DNA of 64,000 nucleotides from Marmoricola sp. (GTDB taxonomy: Bacteria; Actinomycetota; Actinomycetes; Propionibacteriales; Nocardioidaceae). Every line of letters begins with the position of its first letter. Positions within the stretch are counted from its first letter, which is position 1. The position numbers and the translations under genes were made by a program. Below the pieces are notes generated by a model. The model saw only the letters and a program-made list of their open reading frames with translations. It did not search any database and was not told where the DNA came from. Positions 40,135 to 51,304 of the stretch are shown here, in pieces. The stretch is taken from contig JAOPYE010000014.1 in assembly GCA_025964775.1 (NCBI GenBank), positions 124,001 through 188,000 of the forward strand, read 5' to 3'.

Positions 40135-41747
40135 CCGCCCTTCGAGACGGCGCTGGCGCGCCTCCTCAGGAACCGACGTCCACTCGCCGGGCTTCCATGC
40201 TCGCCAAGCTCGCCGACCTCGACGAGCAGCACGCGATCGCTGTCGCCGGCGGCGGCGAGCGGTACGTCGAGCGGCATCGCGCCCGCGGCAAGCTGACCGC
40301 CCGCGAACGTATCGAGCTCCTCGTCGACCCGGGCTCGGCCTTCCTGGAGCTCTCGCCGCTCGCCGGGTGGGGCTCGGACTTCACCGTCGGTGCCAGCGTC
40401 GTGACCGGCATCGGGGTGATCGAGGGGGTCGAGTGCCTGATCACGGCGAACGACCCGACGGTCAAGGGTGGCGCTTCCAACCCCTGGACCCTGAAGAAGG
40501 GCTTCCGCGCCTCGCAGATCGCCGAGGAGAACCGGCTGCCCACGGTGGCCCTGGTCGAGTCGGGCGGTGCGGACCTGCCGACCCAGAAGGACATCTTCAT
40601 CCCCGGCGGCAAGATGTTCCGCGACATCACCCGGTCCTCGGCGGCGCGGGTGCCGACGATCGCGCTGGTCTTCGGCAACTCGACCGCCGGCGGCGCCTAC
40701 ATCCCCGGCATGAGCGACTACACCGTGATGGTCAAGGGCAACGCCAAGGTCTTCCTCGGTGGTCCGCCCCTGGTGAAGATGGCCACCGGCGAGGAGTCCG
40801 ACGACGAGTCGCTGGGTGGTGCCGAGATGCACGCACGCACCTCGGGCCTGGCTGACTACCTGGCTGTCGACGAGTACGACGCGATCCGGATCGGGCGCCG
40901 GATCGTCGCGCGCCTGAACTGGCGGAAGGCGACACCGTCAGGGGTCGAGTTCGCCGAGCCCCAGTCGGATCCGGACGGCCTGCTCGACCTGATCCCCGCC
41001 GATCTCAAGGAGCCGTTCGATCCGCGCGAGGTGATCGCCCGCGTCGTCGACGGACGTTCCGCGACCAACGGTGCCGTCTTCGACGAGTTCAAGCCGCTCT
41101 ACGGCAACTCGCTGGTGACCGGGTGGGCGAAGATCCACGGGCATCCGATCGGGATCCTGGCCAACGCCCAGGGCGTGCTGTTCTCCGAGGAGGCGCAGAA
41201 GGCGACCCAGTTCATCCAGTTGGCCAACCAGGTCGACGTACCCCTCCTGTTCCTGCACAACACCACGGGCTACATGGTGGGCAAGGAGTACGAGCAGGGC
41301 GGGATCATCAAGCACGGTGCGCAGATGATCAACGCGGTCAGCAACTCGAAGGTCCCGCACATCTCGGTGGTGATGGGGGCGTCGTACGGCGCGGGCAACT
41401 ACGGCATGAACGGGCGCGCCTTCGACCCGCGTTTCCTCTTCACCTGGCCGAGCGCCAAGTCTGCGGTGATGGGCCCGGCCCAGCTCGCCGGCGTGCTCAG
41501 CATCGTCGCGCGGGCCGCGGCCGAGGCCAAGGGCAAGGAGTACGACGAAGAGGCGGATGCCGGCATGAAGGCGTTCATCGAGGCCTCGATCGAGGAGCAG
41601 AGCCTGCCCTACTTCCTCTCCGGGATGGTCTACGACGACGGCGTCATCGACCCCCGTGACACCCGCACCGTCCTGGGCATCTGCCTCTCCGTGATCGACA
41701 ACAACCCCATCGAGGGCACGGACCGCTTCGGCGTGTTCCGGATGTGA
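40131..41747 (+). CDS. Acyl-CoA carboxylase carboxyltransferase (beta) subunit, geranyl/methylcrotonyl-type
   Basis: This 538-residue protein is a full carboxyltransferase subunit. Residues ARGKLTARERIELL and SGGADLPTQKDIFIPGG are followed by LHNTTGYMVGKEYEQGGIIKHGAQMINAVSNSKVP and GASYGAGNYGMNGRAFDPRF, the oxyanion-hole regions of MccB/AtuC-type enzymes. It transfers CO2 from biotin to a branched enoyl-CoA. The first ~14 residues (TALRDGAGAPPQEP) come from a dispersed repeat (40138-40178), so the natural start may once have been further on. It is coupled to the biotin carboxylase subunit downstream. Confidence 0.92.
   Translation: MTALRDGAGAPPQEPTSTRRASMLAKLADLDEQHAIAVAGGGERYVERHRARGKLTARERIELLVDPGSAFLELSPLAGWGSDFTVGASVVTGIGVIEGVECLITANDPTVKGGASNPWTLKKGFRASQIAEENRLPTVALVESGGADLPTQKDIFIPGGKMFRDITRSSAARVPTIALVFGNSTAGGAYIPGMSDYTVMVKGNAKVFLGGPPLVKMATGEESDDESLGGAEMHARTSGLADYLAVDEYDAIRIGRRIVARLNWRKATPSGVEFAEPQSDPDGLLDLIPADLKEPFDPREVIARVVDGRSATNGAVFDEFKPLYGNSLVTGWAKIHGHPIGILANAQGVLFSEEAQKATQFIQLANQVDVPLLFLHNTTGYMVGKEYEQGGIIKHGAQMINAVSNSKVPHISVVMGASYGAGNYGMNGRAFDPRFLFTWPSAKSAVMGPAQLAGVLSIVARAAAEAKGKEYDEEADAGMKAFIEASIEEQSLPYFLSGMVYDDGVIDPRDTRTVLGICLSVIDNNPIEGTDRFGVFRM
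40138..40178. repeat. Dispersed repeat segment at the 5' end of the carboxyltransferase gene
   Basis: CCCTTCGAGACGGCGCTGG followed by CGCGCCTCCTCAGGAACC closely matches the tandem copies at 52811-52884 (CCCTTCGAGACGG...CCTCCTCAGGGACCG). It codes for a poorly conserved N-terminal extension. Confidence 0.6.
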
Positions 41748-41758
41748 AGGCGACTGAC

Positions 41759-43704
<1,946 letters not shown>

Positions 43705-43708
<4 letters not shown>

Positions 43709-44871
43709 GCACTGTTCCGTTCACCGAACCCGAGGAGCGCATCGCCCTGCGCGACGCCGTGTCCAAGCTGGCCGGCAGCTACGGGCACAGTTACGTCGCG
43801 GAGAAGACCCGCAACGGTGAGAAGCTCACCGAGCTCTGGAACGACATGGGCAAGCACGGCTTCCTCGGCGTGAACATTCCCGAGGAGTACGGCGGCGGTG
43901 GCGGCGGCATGGCCGACCTGGCCGCGGTGCTCGAGGAGGCTGCAGCCGCCGGTGCACCGCTGCTCATGATGGTCGTCAGCCCGGCGATCGTCGGCACGAT
44001 CATCACCCGCTGCGGCACCCCTGCGCAGAAGGAGCGGTGGCTGCCGAAGATCGCCGACGGGTCGATGATAATGGCGTTCGCGATCACCGAGCCCGACGCC
44101 GGTTCGAACAGCCACCGGATCACCACCACCGCCACCAAGGACGGCGACGAGTGGGTGCTCAAGGGCCAGAAGGTGTTCATCTCCGGCATCGACGAGGCGG
44201 ACGCCGTCCTGATCGTGTCGCGTACCGCGGACGCCAAGACCGGCAACCTGAAGCCGGCCCTGTTCGTGGTGCCGACCGACGCCAAGGGACTGTCCTGGCA
44301 GCACATCCCGATGGACTTCCACGCGCCCGAGAAGCAGTTCCAGGTGTTCATCGACGACGTCCGGCTTCCGGCCGACGCCCTCGTCGGCGATGAGGACGGT
44401 GGCCTGTGGCAGCTCTTCGCCGGCCTCAACCCGGAGCGGATCATGGGTGCGGCGTTCTCCAACGGGATGGCGCGCTACGCGCTGAACGCGGCCGTCGAGT
44501 ACGCCAAGACCCGCCAGGTCTGGAAGGACGTGATCGGCACCCACCAGGGGATCGCGCACCCGCTGGCCAAGTCGAAGATCGAGCTGGAGCAGTCGCGCCT
44601 GCTGATGCAGAAGGCCGCGGCGCTCTACGACGCGGGCGACGACACGGCCGCCGGCGAGTACGCCAACATGGCCAAGTACTCCGCGGGCGAGACTGCGTGC
44701 AACGCGCTCGACACGGCCGTGCACACCCACGGCGGCAACGGCCTGGCCACCGAGTACGGTCTGGGCAACCTGCTGATCGCTGCGCGCCTGGGCCGGATCG
44801 CTCCGGTGAGCCGCGAGATGATCCTCAACTTCGTGGCCATGCACAGCCTCGGGCTGCCGAAGTCCTACTGA
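43705..44871 (+). CDS. Second acyl-CoA dehydrogenase of the operon
   Basis: This 388-residue ACAD shows ITEPDAGSNSHRITTTATKDG, LKGQKVFISGIDEAD, QVFIDDVRLPADALVGDEDGG and HTHGGNGLATEYGLGNLLIAARLGRIAPVSREMI. It is distinct from the ACAD at 38992 and likely acts on a different chain length or branch. Start and preceding stop overlap (ATGA). A hairpin follows the stop, so the transcript may partly end here before the enoyl-CoA hydratase gene. Confidence 0.9.
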
Positions 44872-44880
44872 ACGAAGTCG

Positions 44881-44941
44881 ATAGTCCGGCACGTTTTAGC
44901 CCCGCGAGGCAGCCCCAGAGGGCTAGAACGTGCCGGAGTAT
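44881..44941. terminator. Hairpin between acyl-CoA dehydrogenase and enoyl-CoA hydratase genes
   Basis: CCGGCACGTTTTAGCCC (44886-44902) pairs with GGGCTAGAACGTGCCGG (44920-44936) with one wobble, and the outer bases pair partly. It may attenuate transcription into the next gene, stabilise mRNA, or be a repeat element. Confidence 0.6.
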
Positions 44942-44960
44942 CCCTGTTGAAAGGCCGACG

Positions 44961-45713
44961 ATGACCACCTACGACGAGCTGGTCCACTACGCCACGACCG
45001 ACGGCGTCGCGACGATCACCCTCGACTCGCCGCACAACCGGAACGCGCTGTCGCGCCAGCTGGTCGACGAGCTCTTCGGTCGGCTCGAGGAGTCGGCGGC
45101 CGACGACGAGGTGCGGGTGGTGGTGCTGAGGTCGGCCGACCGGGTGTTCTGCTCGGGCGCCGACCTGGGCGAAGCCTCCGGTGGCTCGATGGTCGAAGGG
45201 GCGGGAGCGCTGGTCGAGCTGCAGCGACTGATCTTGACCCACCCGAAGCCGGTGGTGACCAGGCTGGGCGGACCCGTCCGGGCCGGCGGCCTGGGCATCG
45301 TCGCCTCCAGCGACGTGGTGATCTGCAGCGACGACGTCACCTTCGCCCTCACCGAGTCGCGACTCGGCCTGGCACCCGCGGTGATCTCGCTGACCCTGGT
45401 CCCGCGCCTGACCAGCCGGGCGGCGTACGACACGTTCCTGACCGGCCGGGCCTTCGATGCGGCCGAGGCTGCGGCGATGGGTCTGGTCACCCGTGCGGTG
45501 CCGGCCGACCAGCTCGACGCCGCCATCGACGAGGTCGTCGCTGAGCTCCTCAAGGCTCACCCGCAGGGGCTGCGCGAGACCAAAAAGGTGCTCGCGCGCG
45601 ACATCCTGGCCTACCTGGAGGCGAACGCCGAGGAGATGGTCGCCCTCAGCGCCCGACTCTTCGGTTCGGATGCAGCACGCGAGGCGATGCTCGCCTTCCT
45701 GACCAAGAAGTAG
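44961..45713 (+). CDS. Enoyl-CoA hydratase/isomerase family protein
   Basis: This 250-residue crotonase-fold protein has the oxyanion loop VFCSGADLGEASGG and the second block GGPVRAGGLGIVASSDVVICSDDVTFALTESRLGLAPAVIS. GAAKGRG is not the usual catalytic form: TESRLGL keeps one acidic position. It could hydrate a carboxylated enoyl-CoA (3-methylglutaconyl- or isohexenylglutaconyl-CoA) in this pathway. AAAGG precedes the ATG at 44961. It is the last gene of the operon and converges with a secreted protein gene. Confidence 0.88.
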   Translation: MTTYDELVHYATTDGVATITLDSPHNRNALSRQLVDELFGRLEESAADDEVRVVVLRSADRVFCSGADLGEASGGSMVEGAGALVELQRLILTHPKPVVTRLGGPVRAGGLGIVASSDVVICSDDVTFALTESRLGLAPAVISLTLVPRLTSRAAYDTFLTGRAFDAAEAAAMGLVTRAVPADQLDAAIDEVVAELLKAHPQGLRETKKVLARDILAYLEANAEEMVALSARLFGSDAAREAMLAFLTKK

Positions 45714-45715
45714 GA

Positions 45716-46384
45716 CTAGTTCGGCAGCGCGCTCGGGGTGTACGCCCGGGGTCCTGTGGCCGGCGGGTTCTTCAGCTGCGTGCCGGAGTAGTACCCGTCG
45801 TCGAAGTAGCCGCGGAGATAACCCGTCACCTCGGTGAGCCGCGGCCCGACGGCAACCCAACGCGGGTAGCCCAGGCACCGGCGCGGTACGACGAGCAGGA
45901 CGGTGTTGGCCCCGTAGTCGATCGTGCGGGCCATGCCGGAGCAGGCGAGCCGGTTCCCGTGGGCGCCGAACATCATCGGCGGCGAACCGGTCCAGTAGCT
46001 ACCGCGATCGATCGGAGGAGCCTGTCCGGGCCAGGCCCCGAAGGTCACGCTTCGGGTGAATCTCGGGGTGCGGATCGTGTACTCGTAGGCGTGTTGCTCC
46101 CCGGTCGGGTTGAGCTCGACGAAGCGGAGGAAGACACGTACTGAGGTCCGCGTGTGCGTGAGCCGTACGGAACTGATGTCCCCGTTCCTGCGGGTGGGCG
46201 CGGCCTGCTGGATGAAATCGCCATTGATGGTGGGGAGGCTGAAGTGCTGCACGTCACCGCGAGCATCGGCTCGGACCACCAGGCTGGTGGGCGGCGGCGG
46301 TGTCGAGGCGTCGGCCCGGGAGACCAGGACGCCCGCCGCCAGGGTGAGGCATCCGAGCGCGGTCACGGCGGTTCGTACCTTCAT
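45716..46384 (-). CDS. Exported protein of unknown function
   Basis: This 222-residue protein has a signal peptide (MKVRTAVTALGCLTLAAGVLVSRADAS) and a beta-rich mature part: DISSVRLTHTRTSVRVFLRFVELN, then TRSVTFGAW and a pair of cysteines (LACSGM, RRCLGY). It resembles no family I can name with confidence; similar exported proteins appear next to lipid-metabolism genes in nocardioform actinobacteria. It converges with the enoyl-CoA hydratase (2-bp gap). Confidence 0.7.
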   Translation of the reverse strand: MKVRTAVTALGCLTLAAGVLVSRADASTPPPPTSLVVRADARGDVQHFSLPTINGDFIQQAAPTRRNGDISSVRLTHTRTSVRVFLRFVELNPTGEQHAYEYTIRTPRFTRSVTFGAWPGQAPPIDRGSYWTGSPPMMFGAHGNRLACSGMARTIDYGANTVLLVVPRRCLGYPRWVAVGPRLTEVTGYLRGYFDDGYYSGTQLKNPPATGPRAYTPSALPN

Positions 46385-46440
46385 GGCTGCCTCCAGTGGG
46401 GTTCGTCGCGCCGTCTGTGCGAATGCTAGGCGAACCGGGG

Positions 46441-47670
46441 CTACAGGTGAGTCACCGGCAGCGAGACCCAGCCTCGCACGAACGCGGACTCGTGCCGGAT
46501 CCCGCGGGTCGGGTCGACGCTCACGTGCGGGTGCGCCGCCAGCAGCTCCTCGAGGGCGACCCTCGCCTGCAACTTCGCCAGGTGGCTGCCGATGCAGAAG
46601 TGCGGCCCGCTGCTGAAGGCGAGGTGGCGGGTGAAGGACCGGTGCAGGTCCAGCCTGTCCGCGTTCTCGCCGAACTCGCGCGGGTCGCGGTTGGCCGCCC
46701 CGTAGAGCATCATCACCTTCTCGCCGGCCGGGATCGTCACGTCCTGGATCGTGATGTCGCGGGTCGTCGTGCGCGCGAGTCCCTGGACCGAGGACTCCAG
46801 CCGGAGGAACTCCACCAGCCCCGGCGAGATCAATGTCGGGTCGTCGAGGAGCAGCTGTCGCTGGTCAGGAGCGTCGTCGAGCAGCATCACGGCGTGCGAC
46901 ATCAGCGCAGCCGTGGTGTCGCTGCCGCCGGCGGTGACCACGAAGCAGAACCCGAGGATGTCCCAGTCCGAGAGGCGCTCACCGTCGAGCTCGGCCGCGA
47001 CCAGGGCGCCGATCAGGTCGTCCTCGCTGCCCGAGGAGCGTCGCTCGGCGATCACCGCAGAGAAGTACGCGAGCAGCTCGGCCACCGCGCCGATCCCGTC
47101 CGCGCGGGCCGGGTCGTCCAGGCCGCCGCCGTTCAGGGTCTGGTCCTGCAGGGCGGTGACGTTGCGGACCCAGGGGCCGAACCGAACCCGATCACTCTCG
47201 GGGACGCCGAAAAGCTCGGCCAGGACGAACGTCGGGATCGTTGCGGAGTAGTTCTGGTGCAGGTCGATCGCTTCGCCGTCCCCGGCACGATCCGACATCT
47301 CCGCGAGCCGGGCTCGCGCGAACCGGCGGATCGACTCCTCGAGCCGGGTGACATGTCGGGGGGTGAAACCGCGGCCGATCAGGCTGCGGAGCCGGGTGTG
47401 GTGCGGCGGATCGAGCATCACGATGTTGGGCGGCAGCCCGAGCATGGCGATCTCGTCGGGGAAGAACGTGAGTCCCCGTGCTGAGGAGAAGAGATCCGGT
47501 TGCCGCACCGCTGTCCAGATGTCGTCGAACCGCGAGAGTGCCCAGAAACCCGGTGTCCGCGACGTGCCCAGATGGTGGTGCACCGGGTCGGAGTCGCGGA
47601 GCCAGCCGTACGTCGGGTACGGATCGGCCAGGAAGTCGACGTCCAAGGGGTCGTAGGCCAGCACCGGCAT
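46441..47670 (-). CDS. Cytochrome P450
   Basis: This 409-residue P450 has the I-helix VVTAGGSDTTAALMSHA, the E-x-x-R helix (EFLRLESSVQGLARTTTRD, with the Arg displaced compared with textbook spacing), and the haem loop FSSGPHFCIGSHLAK with Cys359. It is soluble and of bacterial class I type, needing a ferredoxin supplied elsewhere. The substrate is unknown. The ATG at 47670 sits directly behind GGGGG. It is divergent from a TetR regulator with a clear palindrome between them, which suggests substrate-induced expression. Confidence 0.9.
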   Translation of the reverse strand: MPVLAYDPLDVDFLADPYPTYGWLRDSDPVHHHLGTSRTPGFWALSRFDDIWTAVRQPDLFSSARGLTFFPDEIAMLGLPPNIVMLDPPHHTRLRSLIGRGFTPRHVTRLEESIRRFARARLAEMSDRAGDGEAIDLHQNYSATIPTFVLAELFGVPESDRVRFGPWVRNVTALQDQTLNGGGLDDPARADGIGAVAELLAYFSAVIAERRSSGSEDDLIGALVAAELDGERLSDWDILGFCFVVTAGGSDTTAALMSHAVMLLDDAPDQRQLLLDDPTLISPGLVEFLRLESSVQGLARTTTRDITIQDVTIPAGEKVMMLYGAANRDPREFGENADRLDLHRSFTRHLAFSSGPHFCIGSHLAKLQARVALEELLAAHPHVSVDPTRGIRHESAFVRGWVSLPVTHL

Positions 47671-47678
47671 CCCCCTTT

Positions 47679-47713
47679 CTAACAGGTCTTGTTAGTAACT
47701 ACCTCCGTTAGTA
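47679..47713. promoter_or_regulatory. TetR operator region between P450 and regulator
   Basis: CTAACA-GGTCT-TGTTAG (47679-47695) is a perfect inverted repeat. GTTAGTA recurs at 47691-47697 and 47707-47713, giving a second half-site. The spacer starts only nine bases from the P450 start codon. Confidence 0.6.
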
Positions 47714-47722
47714 TCTGGAATT

Positions 47723-48322
47723 GTGGCTCGCGACGCAACCCAGACCCGTGCCCGGTTGCTGCGCGCCGGAGAGCGGCGCTTCGCCCGCGACGGTGTGGCC
47801 GGGGCCAAGCTGAGTGACATCGTCCGGGACGCAGGCCAGCGCAACGACTCCGCGGTCGGCTACCACTTCGGGTCACGGCAGGGCCTGCTCGCGGCCATCG
47901 TCGCCAAGCACATGGCGGTGATGGAGGCCGATCGGCAGGTGCCGGCACCAGGTGCCGATCTCACCGCGGTGGTCCGTTCCATTGTCGTACCGACGGCAGC
48001 ACTGCTGGGCACCGAGGACGGCCGCGACTTCCTGCGCATCACCGAGCAGCTCGCGGCCTGGTCGGGAGTCGGGACCGGCCAGCCCAACCGGGTCCTCGCC
48101 GGGACCGTGCTCGGCAGGCAGCTCGCCTGTCTCGATGTGCTCCTCGAGCCCCGGGTCGGGGCGACGCTGGCCCGGGAACGCGGGGCACTCCTGGTGACCT
48201 TCCTCACCGCTGCCCTTGCCGAGCGGGCCCGCTCCCGCGAGGCGGGCACACGTCAGCGCCTCAATCACCAACGTTTCGTCGACCACGTCGTAAATGTGCT
48301 CAGCGGAGGCCTCTCGGCCTGA
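47723..48322 (+). CDS. TetR-family regulator
   Basis: This 199-residue TetR protein has the HTH TRARLLRAGERRFARDGVAGAKLSDIVRDAGQRNDSAVGYHFGSRQGLLAAIV at residues 8-60 and a helical ligand-binding domain with a C-terminal region typical of TetR_C proteins. The GTG at 47723 was chosen. It is divergent from the P450 and most likely regulates it, and itself, through the operator at 47679-47713. The ligand is probably the P450 substrate; this is inference. Confidence 0.87.
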   Translation: MARDATQTRARLLRAGERRFARDGVAGAKLSDIVRDAGQRNDSAVGYHFGSRQGLLAAIVAKHMAVMEADRQVPAPGADLTAVVRSIVVPTAALLGTEDGRDFLRITEQLAAWSGVGTGQPNRVLAGTVLGRQLACLDVLLEPRVGATLARERGALLVTFLTAALAERARSREAGTRQRLNHQRFVDHVVNVLSGGLSA

Positions 48323-48335
48323 GACCCTTTTGACC

Positions 48336-49283
48336 ATGCGGGTCTGGGGAAAGCGTTCGATGACGGCAGCACTGACGATCGTGTTGGCGCCCTGTGCCGT
48401 GCTCGTTCCCGCCGCTGCGCACGCGTCCACGGGAGGACAACGACCGCCGGTGCCGGCACCGTGTTCGGCCGGACTGGTGGCGCTGACCTTCGACGACGGC
48501 CCGTCGAAGACGGTGACCCCCGTCCTGGTGAAGACCCTGCTGGCCAAGAAGGTGCCCGCCACGTTCTTCATGATCGGCTCGCGCATCAGGACCGCGCCGG
48601 CAGCGGGCCGCCTGGTCCAGAACTCAGGTTTCAAGATCGGCAACCACACCTGGGACCATCCCCAGCTCACGATGCTGTCCGATGATGCGGTGCACCGGGA
48701 GCTTCAGATGACCCGGCGGGAGATGCTCGCCGACCACCTGGTCCCGAGCAACCTGATGCGACCGCCGTACGGCGCCATCAACCCGCGGGTGCGCAGGGAC
48801 ATCCGTGCGTTCGGGCTGGTGCCGGTGTTGTGGACGATCGATTCGCGTGACTGGGCGGGCGGAGGCCCGGCGCAGATCGCTGGTCGCGTCCTCAGTGCGC
48901 TCCGGCCCCACCAGACCAATATCGTGCTGCAGCACGACGGTGTGACGAACTCGCCGGCGTCAGTCGCCGCCGTTCCGGAGATCGTCCGGGTCGCTCGCCG
49001 TCGCGGCTTCTGCTTCACCCATCTCGGCGAGCACGGCGGCATGGCCGACACGCCCGGGCCGCCGCCGACACCGCCGGTGCCTGCACCGACGACGACCTCG
49101 GCCCGGATGTCGGCGTCGACCGAGGCCTGGATCCCGCGTACCGAGCCGACCTTGGACACCACGGGCGCACCGCTGACACTGGATGCCTGGTTCTCGGCTC
49201 CGGTGATCGAGGAGCAGTTCTGGTCCAAGAGCTCGTTCCGGGTGCTCTTCGGCTCGCCCTCGGGCGTCGTCGTCCCGCGCTAG
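48336..49283 (+). CDS. Secreted polysaccharide deacetylase (NodB domain)
   Basis: This 315-residue protein has a signal peptide (MTAALTIVLAPCAVLVPAAAHAS) and a NodB domain with the five motifs ALTFDDGPSKT, NHTWDHPQLTML, MRPPYGAINPRV, LWTIDSRDW and IVLQHDGV. It removes acetyl groups from peptidoglycan or another polysaccharide, using a metal bound by the Asp and two His. A Pro/Thr-rich linker leads to a ~60-residue C-terminal tail of unknown role. The ATG at 48336 was chosen over an upstream in-frame start inside the TetR gene. The stop overlaps that of the converging MOSC gene. Confidence 0.92.
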   Translation: MRVWGKRSMTAALTIVLAPCAVLVPAAAHASTGGQRPPVPAPCSAGLVALTFDDGPSKTVTPVLVKTLLAKKVPATFFMIGSRIRTAPAAGRLVQNSGFKIGNHTWDHPQLTMLSDDAVHRELQMTRREMLADHLVPSNLMRPPYGAINPRVRRDIRAFGLVPVLWTIDSRDWAGGGPAQIAGRVLSALRPHQTNIVLQHDGVTNSPASVAAVPEIVRVARRRGFCFTHLGEHGGMADTPGPPPTPPVPAPTTTSARMSASTEAWIPRTEPTLDTTGAPLTLDAWFSAPVIEEQFWSKSSFRVLFGSPSGVVVPR

Positions 49284-50119
49284 AACGCCTCGACGGCGTC
49301 CCCGACCCGGATCTCGCCGGTCCCGGTCGGGATCAGGTGGATGGCGAACCAGGTCAGCTGATCAGCGAGTCGGTGCCGCGCCAGCGTTCGGATCGGTTCC
49401 TTGGTCGAGGTCAGGTCCTCGGCCGAGATCGTGGTCATCACGCACCGGTCCACGCGTTTGGCCTTGAGGAAGGTCACCTCGCCGATCCGTACGCCGTCCC
49501 AGTCGTCCTCGGAGAACGCAGCGTTGCCCTGGACGGTGACGTTCGGCCGGAACCGTTGCACCGGAAGCGGCACCGGCGGTTCCTCGCCGCGTTCGAGGGC
49601 GTCGCTGATCATCCAGTCGTTCAGCTGGGCCAGTGAATCCAGCGACGCCAATGTCACCGGATAGCCGTCGGCGAACCCGGTGTGGTCGCCCGGCCGGCTG
49701 TGCGCGGGGCTGAGGATGCGCCGCGACGGGTCGTCGCACCAGATCAGGGTGAGATCGTCCCGACCGGTCGCGGTACGCATCCAGGCGCTGGCAGCCGGAT
49801 CGGCAGGGCGACCTTGCAGGTCGTTGCTGTGCAGCCGGACGTCGACCAGGTCGCTGTCCGGCTCGAACACCACGAGCGGGTCGAGCCCCGGCGCAGTCAG
49901 CCGCAACGGCACATCGAGGCCGGGGCAGGTCGAGGCCGTGTCGGCAACGACGGTGAACAGGGTGCGGAGCTCGCGGGCGCTGACCAGGGTGTTGTCTGCG
50001 CCGACGACCATCCAGCGGCGATCACCGTCCAGGCCCCATGGACGCACCTCGGCCTGCTGGACCTCGCGGATCGCGGTGCTCTTGACCGGGTGGATGCCGA
50101 GTCCGGTGACGACCGTCAT
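49280..50119 (-). CDS. MOSC-domain protein (MOSC N-terminal beta barrel plus MOSC)
   Basis: This 279-residue protein has an N-terminal MOSC_N domain (TGLGIHPVKSTAIREVQQAEVRPWGLDGDRRWMVVGADN) and a C-terminal MOSC domain (FRPNVTVQGNAAFSEDDWDGVRIGEVTFLKAKRVDRCVMTTI, with the conserved Cys in DRCVMTTI). Such proteins carry molybdenum cofactor or sulphur; eukaryotic relatives are mARC enzymes that reduce N-hydroxylated compounds. The ATG overlaps the aminotransferase stop (ATGA), so both are co-expressed. Its stop overlaps the deacetylase stop by 4 bp. Confidence 0.88.
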   Translation of the reverse strand: MTVVTGLGIHPVKSTAIREVQQAEVRPWGLDGDRRWMVVGADNTLVSARELRTLFTVVADTASTCPGLDVPLRLTAPGLDPLVVFEPDSDLVDVRLHSNDLQGRPADPAASAWMRTATGRDDLTLIWCDDPSRRILSPAHSRPGDHTGFADGYPVTLASLDSLAQLNDWMISDALERGEEPPVPLPVQRFRPNVTVQGNAAFSEDDWDGVRIGEVTFLKAKRVDRCVMTTISAEDLTSTKEPIRTLARHRLADQLTWFAIHLIPTGTGEIRVGDAVEAF

Positions 50120-51288
50120 CGCAGCCAGCCGCCGAGCCGGTCCAGGCCCCGGGTGATCTCCTCGGCGTTGCCGGCGAAGGAGAGCCGGACGAACTCGTGG
50201 CCGCGGCGGGTGTCGAAGTCGATGCCCGGTGCCATCGCGACCCCGGTGTCGGCGAGCGCCCGCTGGCACCAGCCGTAGCTGTCGTCGGTCAGGTGACCGA
50301 TGTCGGCGTAGATGTAGAACGCGCCGTCTGCCGGGGCGAGCCGATCGATGCCGAGACGGGGCAACCCCTCCAGGAGCAGGGCACGGTTGCCGGCGTACCG
50401 GGTGACGTGGCCGTCGAGCTCGGCGTAGGCCTGGGGCGTGAACGCGGCCAGGGCGGCGTACTGGGAGAGGACCGGGGGACAGATGGTGAAGTTGCCGGTC
50501 AGGACGTCGACCGGGCGGCGCAGGTCCTCGGGCACGACCATCCAGCCCAGGCGCCAGCCGGTCATCGAGAAGTACTTCGAGAACGACCCGAAGATGACTC
50601 CGGTGCGCGAGGTCTGCCACGCCGAGCTGGTCTCGGCGTGGCCGTAGGTGATCCCGTGGTAGATCTCGTCGGAGATCAGACGGACGCCGTTCTGCTCGCA
50701 CCAGCGTGCGAGGGCTGCCAGCTCCTCGGCGGCGATCATGGTGCCGGTCGGGTTGGCCGGCGACGCGATCACGAGTCCGGCAACGGGCCCGGGGACCGAG
50801 GCGACCAGGTCGACCGTCGGCTGGAAGCGGGTGTCGGGTCCGCAGTCGATCTCGAGGACATCGCACCCCAGCGCTTTCAGGACGTTGCGGTAACAGGGAT
50901 AGCCGGGGTTCGCCATCACGACGCGGTCGCCAGGCTCGAACGCGGCCAGGAACGCCAGCAGGAAGCCGCCCGAGGATCCGGTGGTGATCACGATGTCGTC
51001 GGCCGTGACCTCGATGGCCGACGCGTTGCGGTGGTGCTCGGCGACAGCGGCGCGGAGCTCCGGGATCCCGGTGGCGACCGAGTAGCCGAGCAGGTCCGCG
51101 TCGAGCAACCGCTTGGCCTCCTCGCGGACCGCGCGCGGGGCTCCCGTCGACGGCTGACCAGCGACGAAGTTGACGAGGTCGCCGTGGCTCGCCTGCCGGG
51201 CCTGTGCCGCGGCGAGCAGGTCCATCACGTGGAACGGCGGCACGTTCGCACGCGCAGCCACCCGCAGGCGCTGGTCCGTCTGAGTCAC
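50116..51288 (-). CDS. PLP-dependent class I/II aminotransferase
   Basis: This 390-residue protein has the aspartate-aminotransferase fold: ANPGYPCYRNVLKALG, ASPANPTGTM, LISDEIYHGITY and the PLP lysine Lys238 in SFSKYFSMTGWRLGW, followed by a C-terminal FVRLSFAGN. It transfers amino groups between an amino acid and a 2-oxoacid in the cytosol; the substrate is unknown. The GTG at 51288 was chosen. It is 16 bp downstream of the flavoprotein gene on the same strand and overlaps the MOSC gene by 4 bp, forming a three-gene unit. Confidence 0.9.
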   Translation of the reverse strand: MTQTDQRLRVAARANVPPFHVMDLLAAAQARQASHGDLVNFVAGQPSTGAPRAVREEAKRLLDADLLGYSVATGIPELRAAVAEHHRNASAIEVTADDIVITTGSSGGFLLAFLAAFEPGDRVVMANPGYPCYRNVLKALGCDVLEIDCGPDTRFQPTVDLVASVPGPVAGLVIASPANPTGTMIAAEELAALARWCEQNGVRLISDEIYHGITYGHAETSSAWQTSRTGVIFGSFSKYFSMTGWRLGWMVVPEDLRRPVDVLTGNFTICPPVLSQYAALAAFTPQAYAELDGHVTRYAGNRALLLEGLPRLGIDRLAPADGAFYIYADIGHLTDDSYGWCQRALADTGVAMAPGIDFDTRRGHEFVRLSFAGNAEEITRGLDRLGGWLR

Positions 51289-51304
51289 GGACCCACGGTA
51301 GTGC

